Of a stretch of DNA of 64,000 nucleotides, positions 29,190 to 38,816 are shown in pieces. A program made the translations under genes and the position numbers. The DNA is from Caldilineaceae bacterium (lineage in GTDB: Bacteria; Chloroflexota; Anaerolineae; Caldilineales; Caldilineaceae), in the NCBI GenBank assembly GCA_019637645.1, contig JAHBVH010000040.1, forward strand, positions 16,117-80,116, in the 5' to 3' direction. Below the pieces are notes generated by a model, which had not been told where the DNA came from, did no database searches, and worked only from the letters and a program-made list of their open reading frames with translations. Position 1 is the stretch's first letter; every line of letters begins with the position of its first letter.

Positions 29190-29495
29190 ATGCATCTTGT
29201 CTTACGTGAGCAAGAAAAATTGATGATTTTTCTTGCGGCTGAGTTGGCACGCAAGCGGCAGGCCAGGGGCTTGAAACTGAACTATCCCGAGGCCGTTGCG
29301 ATTCTGAGCTTTGAAATTATGGAGGCCGCCCGCGATGGAAGAAGTGTGGCCGACATTATGGTCTACGGCACCACAATTTTGCAGAAGAGTGATGTGATGG
29401 ATGGTATCGCCGAGATGATCCACGAAGTACAAGTCGAGGCAACCTTTCCTGATGGGACGAAGCTCGTCACGGTTCATGATCCGATTCAAGCATAG
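29190..29495 (+). CDS. ureA: Urease gamma subunit
   Basis: A 101-residue small structural subunit of urease. Family blocks are [40 protein letters not shown], and [20 protein letters not shown] near the end. The ATG at 29190 follows a perfect AAGGAGG at five bases; an in-frame upstream extension overlapping ureD is rejected. It is the first of three separate structural genes in the three-subunit ureABC arrangement. Confidence 0.97.
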   Translation: MHLVLREQEKLMIFLAAELARKRQARGLKLNYPEAVAILSFEIMEAARDGRSVADIMVYGTTILQKSDVMDGIAEMIHEVQVEATFPDGTKLVTVHDPIQA

Positions 29496-29524
29496 CGCCG
29501 CTAGGCTATGGGAAGGAGAGAAAG

Positions 29525-29878
29525 ATGATTCCAGGGCAAATTTTTGTCGATGAAACGGCGGGTGAGATTGTTGCCAATGAAGGGCGCGCCACCGTGACAC
29601 TTCTGGTGCAACATACCGGTGATCGTCCCATTCAGGTTGGCAGCCACTATCACTTTTTTGAGGTCAATGCCGGGCTCGTCTTTGATCGGGCTGCGGCCTA
29701 TGGCATGCGGCTCAACATCGCGGCCGGGACGGCGGTCCGTTTTGAACCAGGCGACGCCAAAGAGGTGACCTTAGTTGCCCTCGCTGGAACGCGCGTGGCG
29801 ATGGGCCACCGCGGTCTTGTGCAAGGGGCGTTGGCCGCTACAACCGTACAAGCACAAGCAATGGAGAAGCTCGCATGA
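29525..29878 (+). CDS. ureB: Urease beta subunit
   Basis: A 117-residue structural subunit. It contains [40 protein letters not shown] and the [20 protein letters not shown] block, all standard for UreB. GGAAGGAGAG lies upstream of the ATG. Its stop overlaps the ureC start by four bases (ATGA), implying translational coupling. Confidence 0.97.
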   Translation: MIPGQIFVDETAGEIVANEGRATVTLLVQHTGDRPIQVGSHYHFFEVNAGLVFDRAAAYGMRLNIAAGTAVRFEPGDAKEVTLVALAGTRVAMGHRGLVQGALAATTVQAQAMEKLA

Positions 29879-31599
29879 CACTCAAGATTCCGCGTCAGAC
29901 TTATGCTGATCTCTACGGGCCAACGGTTGGCGACCGCGTGCGCTTGGCCGATACGGAACTCATCATTGAAGTCGAACAGGATTATACAGTCTATGGGGAT
30001 GAGATCACCTTTGGCGGCGGCAAGGTCATCCGCGACGGGATGGGCCAAAGCAGCCGGGCCACGCGTGAAGAAGCCAATGGGGTCCTTGATCTCGTCATCA
30101 CCAATGCGCTGATTATCGACCATTGGGGGATTGTCAAGGGTGATATTGGGATCAAAGATGGCCGCATTGTCAAGGTGGGCAAAGCGGGCAACCCCGACAC
30201 CATGGCTGGCGTCGATCCCGCTTTGGTCGTTGGCGCGTCCACCGAGGTGATCGCCGGAGAAGGGAAGATCATTACGGCAGGGGGGATCGATGCCCACATC
30301 CACTTTATTGCCCCCCAGCAGATCTACGAAGCCCTGAGCAATGGCATCACCACCATGTTTGGCGGCGGCACCGGGCCAGCGACCGGCACCAATGCGACCA
30401 CCTGTACCCCAGGCGCGTGGAATCTGGCCCGTATGTACCAAGCGGTGGAAGCCTGGCCGGTCAACTTTGGCTTTTTGGGCAAGGGCAATGCCGCGACCCC
30501 CCTGCCGCTGGTCGAACAGATTTTGGCCGGTGCGTGCGGTCTTAAACTACACGAAGACTGGGGCACGACGCCCGCCGCGATTGATACCTGCCTCAAGGTG
30601 GCCGATCAATATGACATTCAAGCCGCCATCCACACCGACACGCTCAACGAGGCTGGCTTTGTCGAAGATACCATTGCCGCGATCGCTGGTCGCACCATCC
30701 ACACCTACCACACCGAAGGCGCGGGCGGCGGTCATGCGCCCGATATTATCAAGATTGCATCTTTCCCCTATATTTTGCCGTCGTCCACCAACCCCACACG
30801 CCCCTACACCGTCAATACGATTGCCGAACATCTGGATATGCTCATGGTCTGTCACCATCTAAACCCCATGGTACCCGAGGATGTCGCCTTTGCCGAAAGC
30901 CGCATTCGGGCCGAAACCATTGCCGCCGAAGACATTCTGCATGATCTAGGGGTGATCAGCATGATCTCTAGCGATTCCCAAGCCATGGGCCGTGTGGGCG
31001 AAGTAGTCACGCGCACTTGGCAGACCGCGCACAAGATGAAGGTGCAACGGGGAGCGCTCCCCGGCGATAGCAGCCGCCATGATAATGCCCGGGTCAAACG
31101 CTATCTTGCCAAGTACACGATCAACCCCGCCATTACGCACGGCGTGGCCCATGAAATCGGCTCAATCGAGCCGGGGAAATTGGCCGATCTGGTGATTTGG
31201 CAACCCGCCTTCTTTGGCGTAAAGCCAGAAATGATCCTCAAGGGCGGCTTTATTGCCTGGAGTGTTATGGGCGATGCCAACGCGTCTATCCCTACGCCCC
31301 AGCCGGTGATGTATCGCCCAATGTTTGGCAGCTTTGGCCGCGCCATCGGGCCAACCAGCGTCTCGTTTATGTCGAAGGCAGCCCTAGAAGCCGGTGTACC
31401 CAATCAATTAGGGTTAAGCAAACGGGTGGTGGCCGTCGAAAAGTGCCGAGCCATTGGCAAGGCTGACATGGTCCACAACAGCGCCACGCCGGTTCTGGAA
31501 GTCGATCCTGAAAGCTACGAAGTGCGCGCCGACGGCGAACTGCTCACTTGTGAGCCCGCTACCGTTTTGCCTATGGCCCAGCGGTATTTCTTATTCTAA
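29875..31599 (+). CDS. ureC: Urease alpha (catalytic) subunit
   Basis: A 574-residue nickel hydrolase that converts urea to ammonia and carbamate. Active-site features are present: the HIHF metal histidines (about residues 141-143), the carbamylated lysine in GLKLHEDWG (about 224), the HTDTLNEAG and [15 protein letters not shown] histidines, the flap MVCHHLNPM with the catalytic His (about 327-328), and the Asp in [12 protein letters not shown]. Length is typical. The gene ends one base before the stop of an opposed truncated gene. Maturation genes are split: ureF and ureD upstream, ureG 13.7 kb downstream, no ureE. Confidence 0.98.
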   Translation: MTLKIPRQTYADLYGPTVGDRVRLADTELIIEVEQDYTVYGDEITFGGGKVIRDGMGQSSRATREEANGVLDLVITNALIIDHWGIVKGDIGIKDGRIVKVGKAGNPDTMAGVDPALVVGASTEVIAGEGKIITAGGIDAHIHFIAPQQIYEALSNGITTMFGGGTGPATGTNATTCTPGAWNLARMYQAVEAWPVNFGFLGKGNAATPLPLVEQILAGACGLKLHEDWGTTPAAIDTCLKVADQYDIQAAIHTDTLNEAGFVEDTIAAIAGRTIHTYHTEGAGGGHAPDIIKIASFPYILPSSTNPTRPYTVNTIAEHLDMLMVCHHLNPMVPEDVAFAESRIRAETIAAEDILHDLGVISMISSDSQAMGRVGEVVTRTWQTAHKMKVQRGALPGDSSRHDNARVKRYLAKYTINPAITHGVAHEIGSIEPGKLADLVIWQPAFFGVKPEMILKGGFIAWSVMGDANASIPTPQPVMYRPMFGSFGRAIGPTSVSFMSKAALEAGVPNQLGLSKRVVAVEKCRAIGKADMVHNSATPVLEVDPESYEVRADGELLTCEPATVLPMAQRYFLF

Positions 31600-31600
31600 C

Positions 31601-31909
31601 CTAACTAGAGTAGGCAATCTGTTGTGAACGCCAATGCTTGTTCGGTGGATAGTCGGACAGAGCGGCTTTGTGTCCCTCCCGCGTATGGACCACTTTCCCG
31701 CCTAACGCCCGCCACCGCGCCAGCACCTGTTGGGTCGGTGCGATCCCGGCGCGTGTCAGCGATAAATCATAGCCCATCGCATCGACATAGCCGCCGGGGC
31801 CACAAAAGTCGATCTGCCAGTCAATACACAAGAGCGCTGTGTGGGCAAGGGAAATTGCGCCATCAAAGGGCCATGCATAGGGCTCAGCACTCACAGGTGG
31901 AAACTGCAT
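31601..31909 (-). pseudogene. Truncated cysteine hydrolase (isochorismatase/biuret-hydrolase family)
   Basis: A 102-residue fragment matching only the N-terminal part of this roughly 230-residue hydrolase family. TALLCIDWQIDFCGPGGYVD holds the first catalytic Asp, and VVHTREGHKAALSDYPPNKH matches the HTREGHRPDLSD.PP block typical of biuret/ureidoacrylate-type amidohydrolases. The protein then ends in IAYSS and a stop. The catalytic lysine and cysteine regions are missing because the coding sequence runs into the end of ureC. A biuret- or ureide-degrading enzyme next to urease would make metabolic sense, but this copy cannot be active. Subfamily assignment is from motif memory. Confidence 0.75.
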
Positions 31910-31953
31910 AAGTATCCTTCCTTTAGCAAAGCTGCCTGATCAAATTGGGACGC

Positions 31954-32010
31954 GGAAAAATGCGGATTTGCGCGGATAAGCATTCAATCCGCGCAAATCC
32001 GCATTTTTCC
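31954..32010. repeat. Perfect 24-bp inverted repeat
   Basis: The arms (31954-31977 and 31987-32010) are perfectly complementary over 24 bases with a nine-base loop. The arm contains AATGCGGATTTGCGCGGAT. It lies between the truncated hydrolase start and the 3' end of the ABC importer operon. It could act as a transcript barrier; the GCGGATTTGCGCGGAT core suggests a dispersed palindromic element. Confidence 0.8.
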
Positions 32011-32044
32011 ATGTCCTCTCTAACCAGCACGCACATTGGGAGAT

Positions 32045-32866
32045 CTACGGGATGGCAGACAACAGGGTACGCGTATAGGTGTGGGTCGGTTGTGCAAAGA
32101 GTTGATCAGTGCGCCCTTCCTCGACAATTTTACCAGCCTGCATCACCAAAATTCGGTTGGAGAGCAGGCGGACAACATTAAGATCATGGGTGATAAAGAG
32201 ATAACCCATCCCCAGTCGATGGCGCAATTCATCCAAGAGCTGCAAGATAATAGCCTGCACCGAGACATCCAAAGCCGTCGTGGGTTCATCCAACAGCAGC
32301 AGCGCGGGCTTGGGCGCGATCGCGCGGGCAATGCCCACCCGCGCTTTTTGCCCACCGGAAAGTTGATGGGGGTAGCGCGTCAATAGCTCGTGGGGCAAGC
32401 CCACCAACGTTGCCAACTCTTCCACCCGTTCTTGGATCAACCGCTTATTCGTCATACCCGCCAGACAGCGCAACGGGTCGGCAATGATCGCAGAGGCCGA
32501 CAATGCCCCATTGAGACTGTCGGTGGGGCTTTGAAAGACCATCTGAATCCGCGGGCGGAGCGGGTGTTGGGCAAAGCGACCGGCGGCAGTCTGGCAGATT
32601 GGCTGGCCTTCAAAGTAGATATGACCAGACGTAGGATCGGTTAACCGCGCCAACATGCGGATCAAGGTCGATTTCCCCGAGCCCGATTGCCCCACCAAGC
32701 CGACACATTCCCCGCGATCAATCGTAAAGTTGATCCCATCCACGGCGCGCAGCAATTGGCTCGGCGGTGGAATTGTCGCCTTGCGCCAGGGCCAGGTCAA
32801 CGCTTGCGGGCGCGGCGTAACCCCAAAATGTTTGTGCAGATCGACTACTTCTAGTAATGGTTTCAT
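32045..32866 (-). CDS. Peptide/nickel-type ABC transporter ATPase (second)
   Basis: A 273-residue OppF/DppF-like ATPase. Walker A is GLVGQSGSGKSTLIRML, the signature is LSGGQKARVGIARAIAPKP, Walker B is ALLLLDEPTTALD, and the switch histidine is in YLFITHDLNVVRLL. I chose the ATG at 32866, which overlaps the stop of the preceding ATPase gene as ATGA; an upstream in-frame start would overlap further without a ribosome site. It is the last gene of a five-gene importer operon read leftward. Substrate could be peptides, nickel or another small solute. Confidence 0.92.
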   Translation of the reverse strand: MKPLLEVVDLHKHFGVTPRPQALTWPWRKATIPPPSQLLRAVDGINFTIDRGECVGLVGQSGSGKSTLIRMLARLTDPTSGHIYFEGQPICQTAAGRFAQHPLRPRIQMVFQSPTDSLNGALSASAIIADPLRCLAGMTNKRLIQERVEELATLVGLPHELLTRYPHQLSGGQKARVGIARAIAPKPALLLLDEPTTALDVSVQAIILQLLDELRHRLGMGYLFITHDLNVVRLLSNRILVMQAGKIVEEGRTDQLFAQPTHTYTRTLLSAIP

Positions 32867-33870
32867 AGTGGATTCCAACAAGCAACACCATGCTCGGCAG
32901 TGGTAGCTGGGTTGGGCAGCGGCTCGGTATGACAAGCCGCCACGGCCCGCTCACAACGATGGAGATAACGGCAAGGCGGTAAGTCACTCCGAAGATCGGG
33001 GAGTTGACCGGGAATGGCGACGAGATCCGTCAGCGTGGTGCTGATCCCCGGCGTTGCGGCGATGAGCTTCGCCGTGTAGGGGTGGCGGGGGTGCTGAAAG
33101 AGACGCGCTTTGGTGCCGATTTCGACGACGTGGCCGGCATGCATGACCATGATGCGCTGGCAGTAACGGGCGGCCAGGGCCATATCGTGGGTGATGAGCA
33201 AGGTGGACATCTGCTGTTCCTGTGCGAGCGTCACCACCAGCTCCATGATCGCCTGCTGCGTCACCACATCCAACCCGGTCGTCGGCTCGTCGGCCACCAA
33301 AAGGCTGGGCGAAGTCGCCAACGCCAGGGCGATCAACACGCGCTGGCACATCCCTCCCGAAAGTTCAAAGGGATAGGCGGTAAAGCGATCGAGCGGAATA
33401 TGGACTTGCTGTAAAAGTTCGCGGGCGCGCGCCAGTATGGCCGCGGGCTGGACCGTTGGATTTTGCCGAAGCACATCCATGATCTGTTTACCAACGGGCC
33501 GGATGGGGTTGAGCGCGGCGCGTGGGTTTTGGAAGATCATCGCCAGCGTGCCGGAGCGGCGCGCTCGGGTATTGGTAGAGCGGAGCGGCAGCGCCGTCCC
33601 ATCTAAACGCACTCGTCCACCAGTCACCTGGCCGTTTGCTTCCAGAATCCCCATAATGGTATAGGACAAGACCGATTTACCCGAGCCACTTTCCCCCACA
33701 ATCCCGACAATCTCGCCTTTGTTGACGGTAAAGCTCACCTGATCCAGCGCTTTGACCACCCCCATGCGCGTGCGAAATTGCACGCGCAGATCTTCAACCG
33801 CGAGCAATGGCCCACCCTTGTTAGTGGGCGGCACCGTGGGCAGGGGCGTTGTCTGTTTCCATAGACTCAT
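32863..33870 (-). CDS. Peptide/nickel-type ABC transporter ATPase (first)
   Basis: A 335-residue OppD/DppD-like ATPase. Walker A is GIVGESGSGKSVLSYTI, the signature is LSGGMCQRVLIALALATSPS, Walker B is LLVADEPTTGLD, and the switch is STLLITHDMALAARYC. The C-terminal CRYLHRCERAVAACHTE block is the cysteine-containing oligopeptide-transporter extension of this group. GGAGGCGCTC precedes the ATG. It overlaps both neighbours by four bases, as expected in a tightly coupled operon. Confidence 0.93.
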   Translation of the reverse strand: MSLWKQTTPLPTVPPTNKGGPLLAVEDLRVQFRTRMGVVKALDQVSFTVNKGEIVGIVGESGSGKSVLSYTIMGILEANGQVTGGRVRLDGTALPLRSTNTRARRSGTLAMIFQNPRAALNPIRPVGKQIMDVLRQNPTVQPAAILARARELLQQVHIPLDRFTAYPFELSGGMCQRVLIALALATSPSLLVADEPTTGLDVVTQQAIMELVVTLAQEQQMSTLLITHDMALAARYCQRIMVMHAGHVVEIGTKARLFQHPRHPYTAKLIAATPGISTTLTDLVAIPGQLPDLRSDLPPCRYLHRCERAVAACHTEPLPNPATTAEHGVACWNPL

Positions 33871-34784
33871 GAGCGCCTCCGTGGATCGATCAAATCGCGT
33901 AGGCCATCGCCAAGCAGATTAAAACAAAAGACGGCACACATAAGGGCCAGCCCAGGAAAAAGGGCAAGCCACCACTCACCCGAGACCATAAAGTTGGCAC
34001 CGTCGGCCACCATAATGCCCCATTCGGCGGTCGGGGGGCGCACCCCCAAGCCAATGAAGGAGAGCCCAGCCGCGTTCAGAATGGCCCAGCCCATGTTCAG
34101 CGAGACCTGCACCATCATCGGCGGGAGAATATTGGGTAACATGTGGATGCGCAGCAGACGGCGATCCAGATTACCCGACATGCGCGCCGCCTCAATAAAT
34201 TCGGCCTCGGCGCGGACTTTTACTTCGGCGCGGGCCAGCCGAATGTAAAAAGGCAGATTGATAATGGCGGTGGCGTAGACGATATTGACGACCGTATTGC
34301 CCAACGCCGCCACAATACCCATGGCTAACACAAACAGCGGAAAGGCCATGATCGTATCCACCAAACGCCCCACCACCTGATCTAGCCAGCCGCCATAGTA
34401 ACCAGCCAAGGAACCGATGAGCACCCCCAGCGTGAATGAAAGGCTCACCGCGCCCAGGGCGATGCCTAGATCCAACCGAGTGGCGACAATCACTCGGCTC
34501 AGAATATCGCGCCCCACCTGATCGGTGCCAAACCAATGCGCAGCCGAAGGTGCCGCGAGTGCATTGGCCGCGTCGGTCATCAGCGGATCGTAGGGAGCGA
34601 GCCAAGGCCCGAACAAAGCCAAGAAAACGAGCAAAACGAAGAGCGCAAAGGCAATGGTGGTTAGAAAATTTTCACTGATCATATACCGCACAGGATCGAC
34701 CAGGCGCGTCTGGTTCTGCCGAGGCACAACCAGCGCACGCTCACCGCCGAGGGTGAGCCGCACTTGCTGAAAAAGGCTAGTCAT
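33867..34784 (-). CDS. Peptide/nickel-type ABC transporter permease (DppC-like)
   Basis: A 305-residue membrane permease with an N-terminal helix followed by WLAPYDPLMTDAANALAAPS and HWFGTDQVGRDILSRVI, the standard OppC-N region. The EAA coupling loop is EFIEAARMSGNLDRRLLRIH followed by MLPNILPPMM. About six hydrophobic helices are seen. It overlaps the upstream permease and the downstream ATPase gene by four bases each. Confidence 0.93.
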   Translation of the reverse strand: MTSLFQQVRLTLGGERALVVPRQNQTRLVDPVRYMISENFLTTIAFALFVLLVFLALFGPWLAPYDPLMTDAANALAAPSAAHWFGTDQVGRDILSRVIVATRLDLGIALGAVSLSFTLGVLIGSLAGYYGGWLDQVVGRLVDTIMAFPLFVLAMGIVAALGNTVVNIVYATAIINLPFYIRLARAEVKVRAEAEFIEAARMSGNLDRRLLRIHMLPNILPPMMVQVSLNMGWAILNAAGLSFIGLGVRPPTAEWGIMVADGANFMVSGEWWLALFPGLALMCAVFCFNLLGDGLRDLIDPRRRS

Positions 34785-35797
34785 GCTTGAATCCTCACAC
34801 GCGGGTCAATGACCCCATATAAAATATCGATGACCAAATTCAAAATGACGTAGAGCAGGCCCATCGCCAGGACAAAGGCTTGGACCGGGGCATAGTCCGC
34901 AGTGATTAACGACTCAATCGCGTAGGAGCCAATCCCAGGCCAGGCAAAGACCTTTTCGACCAAGACATTGGCCCCCAGCAAAAACGAGAAGACCATCCCC
35001 ATGGTGGTCAGCACGGGCAGAAAGGCATTGCGCAACGCATAGCCAAAGAGGATCTGGCCGGGGGGCAACCCGTTCGCGCGGGCGGAACGAATAAAATCGC
35101 TGGAGAGCACCCCTAACATGGAAGCCCGCGTCATGCGGGCCAGCGGTGCCAGCGCCACAATCCCAAGGGTGATCGCTGGGAGGATAATCTGTTGTAAGCA
35201 ACCCCAAAAGAGCGCGAGATTCCCGCTCAGTAGGCTATCGATCAGATAAAAACCGGTGACTTGCGGCGGTGCACTGAGGAGAAAGGAGAGCCGACCAATG
35301 GGCGAGGGTGCCCACCCCAAGCGAAAGTAGAGAAAGTAGATCAGCACCAGACCGGTAAAGAAGACTGGCAACGAAACGCCCGCGGTGGTGACAAGCCGGG
35401 TGGTGTGATCGATCCAGGTACCGGGGCGGGCGGCGGAAAAAACACCCAAGGGAATCGCGATGACAATCGCAAAGAACAACCCAAAGAGGGTAAGTTCCAG
35501 CGACGCGGGCAACCGTTGGAGCAATTCTTGGCGGACGGGACGCCCCGTGCTCAACGAAACGCCCAAATCGCCCTGGGCCATGTCACGGAGATAGCGCACA
35601 AATTGGCGAGGCAAACTTTGGTCTAACCCCAGCCGGCTACGAATCTGTTCGACAGCCGCTGGCGTGGCCGAAGGCCCGGCAAAATAGGCTGCCGGATCCC
35701 CCGGCAACAAATGGGTCAGGATAAAAGTCACCAGGATCACACCGGCTAAACTGGGCAGAGCGCTGATGAGACGACGACCAATCAAGTTGAAGATCAT
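34781..35797 (-). CDS. Peptide/nickel-type ABC transporter permease (DppB-like)
   Basis: A 338-residue permease of the DppB/OppB group. It begins MIFNLIGRRLISALPSLAGV and contains LLPGDPAAYFAGPSATP, LGVSLSTGRPVRQELLQRLP and the EAA loop SSDFIRSARANGLPPGQILF. The ATG at 35797 follows CAGGAG by seven bases; an earlier frame extension lacks a ribosome site. It lies 99 bp after the binding-protein gene and overlaps the next permease. Confidence 0.93.
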   Translation of the reverse strand: MIFNLIGRRLISALPSLAGVILVTFILTHLLPGDPAAYFAGPSATPAAVEQIRSRLGLDQSLPRQFVRYLRDMAQGDLGVSLSTGRPVRQELLQRLPASLELTLFGLFFAIVIAIPLGVFSAARPGTWIDHTTRLVTTAGVSLPVFFTGLVLIYFLYFRLGWAPSPIGRLSFLLSAPPQVTGFYLIDSLLSGNLALFWGCLQQIILPAITLGIVALAPLARMTRASMLGVLSSDFIRSARANGLPPGQILFGYALRNAFLPVLTTMGMVFSFLLGANVLVEKVFAWPGIGSYAIESLITADYAPVQAFVLAMGLLYVILNLVIDILYGVIDPRVRIQA

Positions 35798-35896
35798 TGG
35801 GTAACTCCTGCTGGAGAAGAGTACGGTTCCACAGTGTAGTGCTAGACGAGTGATGGCCTCGTCTAACACCGATCAAATCTATGCTGGCCCCAACGG

Positions 35897-37543
35897 CTAT
35901 TCCTTGACCAGCTGGCGGAAATCTAGTTGGCGATGGAACCAATATTGGTAGCCCTTGATATTCGGCTGGAGCGCCACGTCTAGGTAGGGTTGAACCAAGG
36001 GTATGCGCGGCACCTCGTCCATGGCGATGCCAATAAAGCCGCGCACATAGTCGGCATACGCTTCATCATCTTGGGTAAAGCGGGCCCCGTCGATCAGCTC
36101 GTCCATGGCCGGATTTTGATAGGACATGGTGTTAAAGACAGCATTTTGGCCGTGATAGGTCCAGAAGAAGAAGTATTCTGGGTAATTTAACCAGCCGCCA
36201 AAGAAGTTGATGATCAGGGGCATCTTCTTTTCTAACATCGCGCCCCGCCAATTGGCTCCTGGCACCTTTTCCAAGGTGGTGGTAATGCCGATTTCCGCCA
36301 ACGACTCTTGGACGAGGAGCGCCATGGGCTCACCCACAGTAGCTAGGCCAAGATCAAACGAGAGGGTGGTTTCAAACCCATCGGGATAGCCAGCTTCGGC
36401 CAGAAGTGCTTTGGCCGCCTCCCTATCGGTGGTATTAGGATAGGGCTGCGGCCAGTCGGTGGTGGCGGGTTCTGCCGAGGCCGCGCCATAGAGTGGAATC
36501 CCCCGGCCATACCAAGCCGCGGAGATGATTTTGTCGTAGGGCAGGGCCGCGGCCACCGCTTTGCGCACCAACACATTGTCAAAGGGTGGTTGGGTCACAT
36601 TCATGCCCACATACCACATGGAGTTTTCAATCGGGACACCGATCACCTGGAGGTCGGTCGCTTCGGCCATCTCGGCCACATCTTTGGGCGGCAGATCAAA
36701 GGAGATGTCAACATCCCCCCGTTCGAGGAGCGCCCGGCGGGTGGAGGCCGAAGGAATTTCGCGGACAATCACCCGCTGTGCGTGGGGCAGCGGCCCCGAT
36801 TTCCACTCTTCAAAGCGCACATAGATCGTCTCTTCTCCTGGCTTCCAGGACTCGATCTTATACGCACCGCTGCCCGCCTCATTGGACTTCAACCACTCCA
36901 GCGCCCAAGGATCGGCCGCGGTGGCATGCTCTTTGGCTAGCTTGGAGTTATAGATCGCGGGGACGGGAACGGCAAGATCGGGGATGGTCAATCGGTCTGG
37001 GCGCAAGAAATCGACCCGGAAAGTGTGATCATCCACCACGACAAATTGCTCGGGCTGCTCTAGCGAACCAGCCTGCATTTGGAAGGTGGCAAAGCCGCCC
37101 ACGGCCAGCGCGCGATCAAAAGACCACTTCACATCGTGGGCGGTGACCGGTGAACCATCATGGAAGAGGGCATCTTTGCGGAGGTAGAAGGTCGCCGACA
37201 TCCCATCTTCGGCCACTTCCCAACTTTCGGCCAATTCCGGTTCCAGCACTTGATAGTCATAGCTGGCTTCGCCTGTTGGCAAGGTCGTTTTGCCATAGGT
37301 CAAGAGGCGATCATAGACATTCCACGAAAGACCATAGGCAGGCCGGTTTGTGCCAATGCCTTGAATGTCCAGGCTGTTGGGCCCAGATTCGATCACGACG
37401 ACAATGGTTGAGCCCGTGCTAGTGGTTTCGGCCTGTTCGGTCGTTCCACTAGTGGTAGCTGCTCCACCGGAAGTAGCACCACCGGAGCAGGCAGTCAAGA
37501 TCAAGACTGCCACCAGTGCTACCAATCTCTGTATTTTACTCAT
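35897..37543 (-). CDS. Extracellular solute-binding lipoprotein, family 5
   Basis: A 548-residue lipoprotein. The signal peptide ends in the lipobox LTAC with Cys19 as the lipid-attached residue, followed by a Gly/Ser/Thr-rich linker to about residue 45. The mature part shows family-5 (SBP_bac_5; DppA/OppA/NikA) blocks: ESGPNSLDIQGIGTNRPAYG, EPELAESWEVAEDGMSATFY, RKDALFHDGSPVTAHDVKWS and VRKAVAAALPYDKII. It is the first gene of the importer operon and so sets the substrate. Family 5 includes peptide and nickel binders; with urease and a [NiFe] hydrogenase nearby, nickel chelates are possible but unproven. Confidence 0.93.
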   Translation of the reverse strand: MSKIQRLVALVAVLILTACSGGATSGGAATTSGTTEQAETTSTGSTIVVVIESGPNSLDIQGIGTNRPAYGLSWNVYDRLLTYGKTTLPTGEASYDYQVLEPELAESWEVAEDGMSATFYLRKDALFHDGSPVTAHDVKWSFDRALAVGGFATFQMQAGSLEQPEQFVVVDDHTFRVDFLRPDRLTIPDLAVPVPAIYNSKLAKEHATAADPWALEWLKSNEAGSGAYKIESWKPGEETIYVRFEEWKSGPLPHAQRVIVREIPSASTRRALLERGDVDISFDLPPKDVAEMAEATDLQVIGVPIENSMWYVGMNVTQPPFDNVLVRKAVAAALPYDKIISAAWYGRGIPLYGAASAEPATTDWPQPYPNTTDREAAKALLAEAGYPDGFETTLSFDLGLATVGEPMALLVQESLAEIGITTTLEKVPGANWRGAMLEKKMPLIINFFGGWLNYPEYFFFWTYHGQNAVFNTMSYQNPAMDELIDGARFTQDDEAYADYVRGFIGIAMDEVPRIPLVQPYLDVALQPNIKGYQYWFHRQLDFRQLVKE

Positions 37544-37974
37544 GCTGATTTTGCCCTTGGGTTAAATGACTGATTCAGGATATGAAAGGGAAGTGTATGG
37601 GAGACCTGCCTTGCACACACTTATACACAGCAAAGAAATCGACTGTAGCCCAACGTTGGGAGCAGCCTTGCAGGAAGCGGTCACACGATGTTGGCTTCAA
37701 CACGATGGCAGCGCCAGCGACGGGAGAGAAATGGCGTGGACAGCGTTGCGCTGAAGAACGGAGATACGCCCGATCACTATAATAAGTTTTTAGATGTGCT
37801 TTTATGATGGTAGAATGGTCAACAACTAGGGTTTCCACAACGGTGTAGAATTTAGTTATATACAATATTGTATACAATCGATAGTTGCAGTATACGAGAA
37901 TGGCTGTCAGGAACTATAGACAATTTGCACAAATTTCAAGATATTCAAAAGGCTATTCTGCATAAATCGCAGGT
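37544..37974. promoter_or_regulatory. Divergent control region, importer and gntR
   Basis: A 431-bp gap between the leftward importer operon and the rightward gntR gene. The part nearest gntR is AT-rich and holds the palindromic operator and two promoters described in the next entry. The part nearest the importer shows no gene. Confidence 0.7.
37849..37896. promoter_or_regulatory. Overlapping promoters with palindromic GntR-type operator
   Basis: Two overlapping perfect palindromes occur: TATACAATATTGTATA (37859-37874) and ATTGTATACAAT (37867-37878). Rightward, TTGTAT (37868-37873), 17 bases, TATACG (37891-37896) forms a promoter for gntR. Leftward on the minus strand, TTGTAT (37877-37872), 17 bases, TAAATT (37854-37849) faces the importer. 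Both -35 boxes lie inside the palindromes, so one bound repressor could silence both. The TTGTATACAA form fits operators of FCD-type GntR regulators. Confidence 0.65.
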
Positions 37975-38721
37975 ATGTTCTTCATGAACGCTATGCAAAC
38001 CAAACAAAATCTCAGCAAAGGCATCTTTGATACCCTCAAGCATCGTATCATTCGCTGGAGTTATCCACCCGGCTACCGGATGACAGAGGAAGAGTTATGT
38101 CGTGAGTTCGGCGTCAGCCGTGTGCCTGTCCGCGAAGCGCTGCGCATGCTAGAAGAGAATGGGCTCGTCGATAAGGCACCCTATCGCGGTTGCACCGTCA
38201 AACAACCGAATCTTACAGAAGTGCATGAACTCTACGATGTCCGTTTGGCGCTTGAACTCTTTGTCGTTGATCAATTGATCAGACGCGGCCTCCCAACAGC
38301 GATCGGCGAACAGCTTGCCACCACTTGGCGTGCCCTCCTCCACCATGAGGAGCCAACCGTTCTGGAAGAAATAACCGAAATTGACGGCGTCCATCTTGCG
38401 CAGCTAGATGTTACCTTTCATGAAACGCTCACGACGGCGACGGGCAACCGCACGCTGCTGGAAAACTTGCAGCTGATCAATGAACGGCTCTACTTCACCC
38501 GCATGACCGATATCACGAGCAAAGAACGCCTACAACAAACCTGCCAGCAGCATCTGTACATCCTCGAATGCATTGTCAAAGGTGAGCGCAGCCAGGCCCG
38601 CGAGGCCATTACCGCGAACATCGAATTTGGGCGTGGTCACGTGGAAACCGCCCTCAAAGAAGCGCTGGTGCGCGCCTACCTCCAACAGGACTTAGGCGCT
38701 GCTACCATCGCCAACTTGTAA
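37975..38721 (+). CDS. GntR-family transcriptional regulator (FCD type)
   Basis: A 248-residue repressor-type protein. The winged helix-turn-helix spans about residues 15-80, with TEEELCREFGVSRVPVREAL as recognition region and the wing GLVDKAPYRGCTVKQPNLTE. An all-helical FCD ligand-binding domain follows, with YDVRLALELFVVDQL and the metal-site-like histidines in TFHETLTTATGN and CQQHLYILECIVKGE. Start codons at 37975, 37984 and 37993 are all possible. It is divergent from the solute importer, with a palindrome over both -35 boxes, so it likely controls the importer and itself. The ligand is unknown. Confidence 0.92.
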   Translation: MFFMNAMQTKQNLSKGIFDTLKHRIIRWSYPPGYRMTEEELCREFGVSRVPVREALRMLEENGLVDKAPYRGCTVKQPNLTEVHELYDVRLALELFVVDQLIRRGLPTAIGEQLATTWRALLHHEEPTVLEEITEIDGVHLAQLDVTFHETLTTATGNRTLLENLQLINERLYFTRMTDITSKERLQQTCQQHLYILECIVKGERSQAREAITANIEFGRGHVETALKEALVRAYLQQDLGAATIANL

Positions 38722-38785
38722 GGAATGCACAAACGAAAGATTTGAAAAAGACCTATCCAGCGCCTATTTATACCGTTATCACAAA

Positions 38786-38804
38786 ACAAATTTGGCAAAT
38801 TTGT
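38786..38804. promoter_or_regulatory. Palindromic operator candidate upstream of urtA
   Basis: A perfect palindrome ACAAATTTG-G-CAAATTTGT, 12 bases upstream of the -35 box of the promoter at 38817-38845 and 64 bases after the gntR stop. The position suits activator or repressor binding. Confidence 0.55.
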
Positions 38805-38816
38805 AACATTTGCTCA

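Noticed and set aside
31954..32010. CRISPR-like palindrome
   Set aside because: It is a single inverted repeat with no spaced direct repeats, and no cas genes are present. No CRISPR array was seen anywhere in the window.
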